From BOG-1112 sp964635325 (GTDB lineage: Bacteria; Bdellovibrionota_B; Oligoflexia; Oligoflexales; Bog-1112), in the NCBI GenBank assembly GCA_964635325.1, contig CAZWOL010000072.1:1-11856 (forward strand): 11,856 nt of DNA, written 5' to 3'. The position numbers and the translations under genes are program-made. A model generated the notes under the pieces. The model saw nothing but the letters and a program-made list of their open reading frames with translations. It had not been told where the DNA came from and made no database searches. Position 1 is the first letter of the stretch; the number at the start of each line of letters is the position of its first letter. Positions 6,877 through 11,856 of the stretch are shown here, piece after piece.

Positions 6877-7569
6877 TCAATCGTTGGATTTCAGGCTCCT
6901 ACTACCCATTAGGGCTGTGCCTATGCGGACTACGTTAGAACCAAACTCAATGGCTTGCTCGAGATCGGAACTCATGCCTAGAGACAGTCGACCCTCACCC
7001 ACTTCGTTTGCAAGTTCTCTTAGCTCTTTGTAGACGCGTTCTGCTTCGTCGCTCCACTCTTCTGCAAATTCCTGAGGAGGGACAACCATGATGCCTTGCA
7101 GAGCAATCTGTGGGTACTGTTCGGAGATTTTTTCTACCAAAGGTTGTATCTCACCGTACTCAAGGCCACCCTTGGTCTCATCGTTAGGAACTTTAACCTC
7201 AAGAAAGATCGGATAGGGCACTCTTTGCAGTTCTTCGGCATATTGTGCAATCAAACGTACATGCTTTAGAGATGTTACGCTTTGGATTTCAGAAGCATGC
7301 ATCATGATGCGTCGAATCTTGTTGGATTGTAACTGTCCTATGTAAGACCAAACTATAGTATTGGGGAGTTGCGGAACTTTCGCAAGAAGCTCAGACACAT
7401 AGTTTTCACCAAAATGAATTTGACCTAACTTATGCAACTCAGCGATGCGTTCAACGCTTTGCCCCTTGCTAGCAGCAATGAGTTGAACAGTAGCATCCTT
7501 GCGACCATGCTGACGACAGGCTTTGCGTATGCGCTTTTTGACAAGGGTGTATGCTAATGAAATGTCCAC
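6877..7569 (-). CDS. yggS: YggS/PLPBP-family PLP homeostasis protein
   Basis: Cytoplasmic single-domain fold-type III PLP protein that buffers pyridoxal phosphate and influences amino-acid pools; no enzymatic activity is established for the family. The PLP lysine is K35 in LIAASKGQ. HFGENYVSEL, WSYIGQLQSNKI and the C-terminal GMSSDLEQAIEFGSN-VRIGTALMG are the usual family motifs, and 230 aa is the usual length. The second motif has WSYIG rather than the common WHFIG. The start is GTG at 7569, with AGGA (7576-7579) 6 nt upstream. It lies 32 nt downstream of an exported-protein gene on the same strand and probably shares its transcript. The usual partners proC and yggT are not present. Confidence 0.93.
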   Translation of the reverse strand: MDISLAYTLVKKRIRKACRQHGRKDATVQLIAASKGQSVERIAELHKLGQIHFGENYVSELLAKVPQLPNTIVWSYIGQLQSNKIRRIMMHASEIQSVTSLKHVRLIAQYAEELQRVPYPIFLEVKVPNDETKGGLEYGEIQPLVEKISEQYPQIALQGIMVVPPQEFAEEWSDEAERVYKELRELANEVGEGRLSLGMSSDLEQAIEFGSNVVRIGTALMGSRSLKSND

Positions 7570-7601
7570 AATGTATCCTGAGAGAGGTTCGCAAAATCGT
7601 T

Positions 7602-8273
7602 CTATTTTGCCTCAGGTGTCGGTACTTTGGCAGCATCTTTTTGAATTTCAATTCCACTGTTTGCAGAAGGTGCAGGACTTGAGACAGGTGCTGCTGAGGT
7701 CGTATTTGGGGGTATCACCATTTGTGGTGCAGGGCTAGCAGTCGTCGGTGTTTCAGGGGTGTTTGGACTTGGGTTAGCGGTAGGAGAAGCGCTAGGGCTT
7801 GTGCTGGAACTAGTCTGAGGACTAGGACTTGGAGTCGACGCAGGTGTCGGGTTTGTGCCTTGGTTTCCAGTGTTCTGCACATCACTTTCTTTGAGGGCTT
7901 TGGGTGGTGTGTGATTCAGAGCTGGAGCGAGTATGTTCGGCAGTACATCGCTTGCTGCTTTTGCGTCTGGGGATTGGGCCGGGTCTCCAAGCTTTTCATG
8001 TTGCATTCTCATCAGTGGTACATGTGGGGGTGTCGTAGGTTTGTTGCCACTTAGGGGCACAAATGCTTCCGCTTCATTGACATAGTAATGGGGAGCCGTG
8101 ATGAAAATATTGCCGCGTTCGTCAATATGGACATCGACTCCTTTTAGCGTCTGATTGAAAGCACTCGAGATATCTGTGCCATTCAGGTAGAGGCTTGCCA
8201 AGCCGCCGCTAGCCCAAGAGCTTATGAAACAAGCAAACAGAAAGTGCAAACGTGGTGAGTTCCATTGAATCAT
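7602..8273 (-). CDS. Exported protein with Pro/Ser/Thr-rich tail
   Basis: No function can be assigned to this 223-aa protein. The N-terminus (residues 1 to about 27) is a plausible Sec signal peptide, with a hydrophobic core LHFLFACFISSWA and possible cleavage after GGLA. Residues about 28-75 form a small folded part (LYLNGTDISS, then VDVHIDERGNIFITAPHYYV) that I recall seeing in exported proteins of Bdellovibrio-like bacteria, though I cannot name a family. From about residue 120 on, the sequence is a low-complexity linker of P, S, T, N and A with repeated SPSP/TPS-like units, resembling a cell-wall or periplasm-spanning spacer. The ATG at 8273 lacks a good Shine-Dalgarno. It precedes yggS by 32 nt and diverges from the lpoB operon. 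Confidence 0.75.
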   Translation of the reverse strand: MIQWNSPRLHFLFACFISSWASGGLASLYLNGTDISSAFNQTLKGVDVHIDERGNIFITAPHYYVNEAEAFVPLSGNKPTTPPHVPLMRMQHEKLGDPAQSPDAKAASDVLPNILAPALNHTPPKALKESDVQNTGNQGTNPTPASTPSPSPQTSSSTSPSASPTANPSPNTPETPTTASPAPQMVIPPNTTSAAPVSSPAPSANSGIEIQKDAAKVPTPEAK

Positions 8274-8318
8274 AGAAATATTGCCGTACTTAAATTATGA
8301 TGTGTTTCCTACGGATAG

Positions 8319-8324
8319 TATAAC
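8319..8324 (+). promoter_or_regulatory. Possible -10 of the lpoB-rodA operon
   Basis: TATAAC (8319-8324) is the best -10 in the 105-bp divergent gap and lies 55 nt before the lpoB ATG. The -35 at the right distance is poor (TTATGA, 18 bp away). A small hairpin TCAGG/CCTGA (8345-8361) follows in the leader. On the other strand CATAAT (8294-8299) could serve the exported-protein gene. Confidence 0.3.
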
Positions 8325-8378
8325 ATATCCAGCAATAACCTCTGTCAGGGCCTAAACCTGAAAACGAAAAGGAGCGAT

Positions 8379-9005
8379 ATGAGAACGTTTGCACCTAAGA
8401 AAATTTTGTTGCCATTTTTTTGCCTAGCTTCACTGACTCTTCCGATGGCTTGTACGGATTCCTTTCAAGGTGAGTATGCCAATCCAAAAGAACAGGAGAT
8501 CGTCGACGATCGTTGGAACCCTACCGACGCTAACAAAACTGCAGAAGTTTTGATCAAAGGGATTTTGGAAAAAAATTGGCTGTTCGAATACATGCAGTCG
8601 AGTGGTGGAAAAAAACCTATCGTGATTGTTGATGAAATCGAAAATAGTACCAGCGAACACATCGATACGGATGCTATTGGACAGGCTATGCAAAATGAAC
8701 TGATTAACTCAGGTAAAATTCGTTTTATCGACAAGGGTGCTCGTGAAAAAATCTTGAAAGAGATCAAATACCACCAAGAAAGCGGTATGGTTGCCCAAGA
8801 TTCTGCAAAGAAAAAAGGCAAGCAAATTGGTGCTGACTTCTTCCTTACTGGCAAAATCTCTGCAATCCAAAATGTTCAGGGTGGTTACAAAACCGTTCAA
8901 TACCAAACGACAGTCAAGTTGACGAACTTGGAGACATCCGAGATCCTTTTCCAAGACATGTATACCATCAAGAAAAAATTCAAACGTTCGGGCTCTAAAT
9001 TTTAG
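8379..9005 (+). CDS. lpoB: LpoB-like lipoprotein, penicillin-binding protein activator
   Basis: Outer-membrane lipoprotein family; E. coli LpoB reaches through the peptidoglycan and activates the synthase PBP1B. The 208-aa protein has a signal peptide ending LPMAC, with the lipid cysteine at C25. Proline at -3 makes this an atypical lipobox. Residue +2 is T, so by the Asp rule it would go to the outer membrane. The globular domain contains PIVIVDEIENSTSEHID (about 80-96), GADFFLTGKI (151-160) and LTNLETSEILFQD (181-193), hallmarks of PF13036/COG3417. The linker between the cysteine and the domain is short (about 50 residues) compared with the E. coli protein. An AGGAG 5 nt before the ATG supports the start. 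It leads an operon with a COG3014 protein and RodA. Confidence 0.85.
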   Translation: MRTFAPKKILLPFFCLASLTLPMACTDSFQGEYANPKEQEIVDDRWNPTDANKTAEVLIKGILEKNWLFEYMQSSGGKKPIVIVDEIENSTSEHIDTDAIGQAMQNELINSGKIRFIDKGAREKILKEIKYHQESGMVAQDSAKKKGKQIGADFFLTGKISAIQNVQGGYKTVQYQTTVKLTNLETSEILFQDMYTIKKKFKRSGSKF

Positions 9006-9022
9006 TAATAAGAGGTTTCTAG

Positions 9023-10306
9023 GTGAAAGCAGTTGTCTTAGGTTTTTTGCTCGTTGCATTGGCGAATTGTGCATCATATACGGATGATATCAAAGAACTA
9101 CGTAGTGACTATGTTGGTGGTAAGTACCAAGCCTCCCTTGAGAAAATCGACAAATCGGCACTGCGTTCAAGTTCGAACAATCGACTGCTCTACCACATGG
9201 AGAAAGCGATGATTCTCGATCGTCTCGACGATCGTAAGGGTTCGCGTGCTCTTTTGATGGATGCAGATAAGATTGTCGATGAGCTTTACACGACCAGCAT
9301 TAGCAAGACAGCTGCTACCTTTATTGTTAACGAAAGTATGTCGGACTACGAAGGTGAAGACTACGAAAAAGTTGCGATTCATACGCAGCTAGCTCTGTCT
9401 TTTTTAGAAGATCAAAAGCTCAAAGAAGCTCGTGTTGAAGCCAAAAAAATCAACCTTAAGCTTCATGAAATAACACAAAATTACGATCCAAAATATTTGC
9501 ACTACAAAGAAGACGCCTTTGCTCGTTTTTTGTCGGGACTTGTGTATGAGTCTCTAAAAAACTGGGATGATGCGATCATCGATTATACGCAAGCGCTCGA
9601 AGTCTATACGAGTTCAGACTATTCCAAGTTTTTTGAAGGTGCGGTACCCGAGGCTTTGGTCAAATCCCTCTATGGTGTTGCTAAAATCCGTAAGCGTTCG
9701 CAAGTGCTCAGTGATTTGCGTTCACGTTATCCTGCTATCATCGAAAAATATGAAGCATCGCTTGCAGAATATCCTCAGGGTGGGGATGTCGTTGTCATTC
9801 ATGAGACCGGCAACATTACGACTAAGCAGGTCAAAGACTTTTTTCTACCCGTCAGTGATCAGATCGTACGCCTCTCCTTTCCATATATTGATAAGCAGTC
9901 GATCGATTGGATCAATACGATGTCTGGTCTGACGGTCGATGGTCGTTACTATGCTGCAAGCAATGCATTGAATTTGAATGCTCTTGCCTATCGCTGCTTA
10001 GAAGATCGACGTGGACGTTTGATTGCAAAGGGGATAGCCCGTTTGTTACTCAAAGGGCAGATCACTGATCAGGCTCGACAGCATTTTGGTGTGCTCGGAT
10101 GGCTTGCCGGAACCGTCTACTCTGCAGTTTCTGAAACTGCAGATACACGTGGATGGACGCTTTTACCCCAAGCTTTCTACGTAAGTCGCGTGCGTATGGC
10201 TCCGGGTAAACACAACTTGGAAATCAAGACAGCAAGCAAAGTCGCAGATCTCAAGTCGATACAGATCGAAAATGGTGACTTGCAACTCATACGCTCAAAG
10301 GGCTGA
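9023..10306 (+). CDS. COG3014-family lipoprotein with TPR-like repeats
   Basis: A 427-aa exported protein of the COG3014 type, commonly found beside lpoB-like genes; its biochemical role is not known. The N-terminus has a signal peptide ending LANC, with the lipid cysteine at C16. Asn at -1 is uncommon. Residues about 28-210 are helical and TPR-like (repeated patterns of Y/A/L with D...A...Y). The C-terminal half contains a beta-rich segment (GDVVVIHETGN) and a conserved stretch ending FYVSRVRMAPGKHNLEI. The start is GTG at 9023, with AAGAGG (9010-9015) 7 nt upstream. It begins 17 nt after lpoB and ends 3 nt before rodA, so it probably works with the LpoB-like protein in the envelope, perhaps as a scaffold. 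Confidence 0.8.
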   Translation: MKAVVLGFLLVALANCASYTDDIKELRSDYVGGKYQASLEKIDKSALRSSSNNRLLYHMEKAMILDRLDDRKGSRALLMDADKIVDELYTTSISKTAATFIVNESMSDYEGEDYEKVAIHTQLALSFLEDQKLKEARVEAKKINLKLHEITQNYDPKYLHYKEDAFARFLSGLVYESLKNWDDAIIDYTQALEVYTSSDYSKFFEGAVPEALVKSLYGVAKIRKRSQVLSDLRSRYPAIIEKYEASLAEYPQGGDVVVIHETGNITTKQVKDFFLPVSDQIVRLSFPYIDKQSIDWINTMSGLTVDGRYYAASNALNLNALAYRCLEDRRGRLIAKGIARLLLKGQITDQARQHFGVLGWLAGTVYSAVSETADTRGWTLLPQAFYVSRVRMAPGKHNLEIKTASKVADLKSIQIENGDLQLIRSKG

Positions 10307-10309
10307 TGA

Positions 10310-11428
10310 ATGAAAGCAGTAGTCGAAAACTACAGTAGCTTGCGTGATCGCAAAGTTTCGACACGCATGATGGTCACGATTGGAAGCTTCTTTATTTTGC
10401 TCAGCTTGGGACTTGTGAATCTCTACAGTGCTGCCAATCCTATGATCTTTCGCAATCAGTTGCAGCATACTGTCTGTGGTCTGATTGTGTTTGTACTCCT
10501 GGGATGGTTCGTATCCTTGCGCTTGGCAAATACCTATTCCTATGTGGTATACGGAGTGCTTGGGGCGATCCTCGCTGCGGTATTGATTTCTGGTTATTCT
10601 GCAGGTGGCGCCCAGCGTTGGTTTGTGTTGGGGCCTATTCGCTTTCAACCTTCCGAACTCGCAAAGATGAGTATCATCTGTTTTGTAGCAAAGTATTTTT
10701 ACAACAATCGTACACAGTTTTCGTATCGTCTGACGGAACTGTGGCCGGTGCTTCTTGCTGTTGGTTTTTATTTTACAGTTATCTTCGTGCAACCTGATTT
10801 TGGTACTGCTGGCATGTGTGTGCTCGTACCGATCGCACAGTTGTGCTTTATACGTATCGCTGTCAAAGCCCGTACTGTGATTGCCTTAGGTGTAGCAGGT
10901 TTGGCTGCAGCTTTTGTAGGGTGGGAGTTTCTGCTGCGTCCCTATCAGAAGCTTCGTATCATCAACCTCTTTAATCCTGAACAAGATCCTACCGGGTCTG
11001 GTTACAACTCTTTGCAGTCACTGGTTGCTATCGGGAGTGGAGGTCAGTGGGGCAAGGGATTCTTAAAAGGTACTCAGGCTCAGTTGCAGTTTTTACCAGC
11101 ACGGCAGACCGACTTTATCTTCAGTGTCTTTGCAGAAGAACGGGGATTTTGGGGAGGTACATTGACCTTCACCCTCTTCTGTATACTTGCATATTCTGGT
11201 TTGGAGATTGCTCGCGAGTCGAAGAATACTTTTAGTACACTCCTTGCAATCGGTATCGCAGCTCTACTCTTTATCGAATTTGCCATCAACGTTGCGATGG
11301 TTCTCGGTATATTTCCGGTTGTTGGAATGCCCCTACCATTCTTCTCTTACGGTGGTACAGCTCTTATCACCTACTGTGCCGCAGTGGGTCTCTTGGTTGC
11401 AATCGAACGCGAGACTATCAAGGGCTAG
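10310..11428 (+). CDS. rodA: RodA, SEDS peptidoglycan glycosyltransferase
   Basis: Inner-membrane glycan polymerase that, with a class B PBP, makes side-wall peptidoglycan during elongation. The 372-aa protein has about ten transmembrane helices and the SEDS signatures RFQPSELAK (111-119), QPDFGTA (161-167), GYNSLQSLVAIGSGG (231-245), FLPARQTDFIFSV (261-273, with the catalytic-site Asp at 268) and GMPLPFFSYGGT near the C-terminus. GKGFLKGTQ and the QTDFIF wording favour RodA over FtsW. The ATG is 3 nt after the upstream stop and its ribosome site AAGGG (about 10298-10302) lies within that gene, so translation is coupled. The usual mreBCD and mrdA neighbours are absent. Instead it ends an operon started by lpoB-like and COG3014 lipoproteins. 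Confidence 0.93.
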   Translation: MKAVVENYSSLRDRKVSTRMMVTIGSFFILLSLGLVNLYSAANPMIFRNQLQHTVCGLIVFVLLGWFVSLRLANTYSYVVYGVLGAILAAVLISGYSAGGAQRWFVLGPIRFQPSELAKMSIICFVAKYFYNNRTQFSYRLTELWPVLLAVGFYFTVIFVQPDFGTAGMCVLVPIAQLCFIRIAVKARTVIALGVAGLAAAFVGWEFLLRPYQKLRIINLFNPEQDPTGSGYNSLQSLVAIGSGGQWGKGFLKGTQAQLQFLPARQTDFIFSVFAEERGFWGGTLTFTLFCILAYSGLEIARESKNTFSTLLAIGIAALLFIEFAINVAMVLGIFPVVGMPLPFFSYGGTALITYCAAVGLLVAIERETIKG

Positions 11429-11479
11429 CTAATACGTTTCGCTGTGAAGAAAGTCGTTGCGATATTTCTATTCGTCAAT

Positions 11480-11507
11480 TTGACACGCAGCTAGCACAGT
11501 CTAAATG
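11480..11507 (+). promoter_or_regulatory. Possible promoter of the last gene
   Basis: A perfect TTGACA (11480-11485) is followed after 16 bp by TAAATG (11502-11507), a poor -10. It would give the gene at 11570 a leader of about 55 nt that includes the hairpin at 11528-11564. No clear terminator for the rodA operon is seen in this 141-bp gap, so read-through is also possible. Confidence 0.35.
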
Positions 11508-11527
11508 CATTGCAAAAAAAAACATTT

Positions 11528-11564
11528 GCTGCTTTCGTAGAGGGAACAAACCCTCAGGAGCAGC
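11528..11564 (+). promoter_or_regulatory. Hairpin enclosing the ribosome site of the last gene
   Basis: GCTGCT (11528-11533) pairs with AGCAGC (11559-11564), extendable by two T-G wobbles, and inside it GAGGG (11540-11544) pairs with CCCTC (11551-11555) around an AACAAA loop. The AGGAG Shine-Dalgarno (11556-11560), 9 nt before the ATG at 11570, falls within the outer stem and would be masked when the hairpin forms. It may limit translation. Confidence 0.45.
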
Positions 11565-11569
11565 GTCAT

Positions 11570-11856
11570 ATGCTAAGAAACTTAAGTACCCTACTTATAA
11601 GTTCTGCCATTTACTTACACTGTCCCGTTCTTTTGGCAGACTCTACTGAAAATGACAAAGCGAAGAAAGCCGAAGAGAGCATCCTTGCGTTAGGGAGCAA
11701 GGTCGCTCCCATCGAGGAAAGTTCTATTTTGGCCTTTCAAAAGCAAATGCTCGATACGACACCCATACTGCTTGCTTTGCACTCGGAAAATGGTGGACGC
11801 TTTCTACTCTTTAGGCCGCTTGATGGAGAAGAGGGTGTCTTAGAAGCAGCTCTAGT
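11570..11856 (+). CDS. Exported protein, N-terminal part only
   Basis: The reading frame opens at the ATG at 11570 with AGGAG 9 nt upstream and runs off the window after 95 codons. The first residues (MLRNLSTLLISSAIYL, then HCPVLLADS) form a signal peptide with likely cleavage after LLA near residue 23. A cysteine at 18 is not in a lipobox, so the product is probably periplasmic or secreted. The next part is charged and helical (ENDKAKKAEESILALG), then turns into a predicted strand-rich region (TPILLALHSENGGRFLLFRPL). I do not recognise it. It follows rodA by 141 bp with its own possible promoter, so it need not belong to that operon. Confidence 0.7.
   Translation, partial: MLRNLSTLLISSAIYLHCPVLLADSTENDKAKKAEESILALGSKVAPIEESSILAFQKQMLDTTPILLALHSENGGRFLLFRPLDGEEGVLEAAL

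Noticed and set aside
7722..8054. 110-codon Arg/Cys-rich plus-strand frame
   Set aside because: It is antisense to the Pro/Ser/Thr-rich tail of the exported protein. Its odd composition is what that low-complexity coding gives on the other strand, and it has no ribosome site.
9023..10324. The COG3014 gene and rodA both begin with the same 5 codons' product (MKAVV) and nearly the same bases
   Set aside because: The match ends after about 14 nt and the proteins are unrelated. Chance or a favoured initiation context is enough to explain it.
10504..10797. Open frames overlapping rodA on both strands (10295-10797 minus, 10504-10797 plus)
   Set aside because: They are shadows of a well-conserved membrane protein gene, with compositions unlike real proteins.
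1..11856. tRNA genes, CRISPR arrays, insertion sequences or attachment sites
   Set aside because: No cloverleaf, regularly spaced repeats, transposase/integrase or flanking direct repeats were seen by eye; a tRNAscan or ISfinder search was not possible.

Overview
The window comes from a Gram-negative bacterium of moderate, slightly AT-leaning base composition. It carries LpoB-type and COG3014-type lipoproteins, exported proteins with signal peptides and a soluble SthA-type transhydrogenase. The mix suggests a member of the old Deltaproteobacteria, perhaps Bdellovibrionota/Oligoflexia, but that placement is an impression from protein flavour and was not tested. There are no rRNA or tRNA genes, CRISPR arrays or transposases in view. 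Most of the window is coding, on both strands.

Left part, minus strand (1-4581). metG (methionyl-tRNA synthetase) is last in the reading direction of this strand. It is preceded by a long non-coding leader of about 224 nt with its own good sigma-70-type promoter. Upstream of that lies a tight three-gene operon: lipA (lipoyl synthase), a five-helix membrane protein of unknown function, and a glutaryl-CoA dehydrogenase gene. lipA and the membrane gene overlap by ATGA, and the dehydrogenase starts one base after the membrane gene stops. lipA faces sthA (plus strand, 4660-6066) across a 78-bp divergent promoter region. Lipoyl synthase, glutaryl-CoA dehydrogenase and the transhydrogenase suggest a local theme of 2-oxoacid/acyl-CoA oxidation and redox balance.

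Middle (6067-8273). A poorly conserved, AT-rich stretch carries a 61-codon ORF overlapping by ATGA a 130-aa acidic protein that looks like a CdiI-family immunity protein. No large toxin gene is nearby. Facing it on the minus strand is a secreted protein with a Pro/Ser/Thr-rich tail, followed by yggS (PLP homeostasis).

Right part, plus strand (8379-11856). An LpoB-like lipoprotein, a COG3014 lipoprotein and RodA form a compact operon, placing a SEDS glycan polymerase together with a putative outer-membrane activator of peptidoglycan synthesis. A further exported protein starts at 11570 and runs off the end.

The strongest unexplained signal is the metG leader. It can fold so that an 8-nt segment pairs exactly with the metG Shine-Dalgarno region. 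The same segment is part of an alternative small hairpin with a UGGU bulge, resembling the tRNA-acceptor-binding element of a T-box, and a loop further upstream displays AUG. It is too short and irregular for a canonical T-box, so it is offered as a candidate new translational metG leader.
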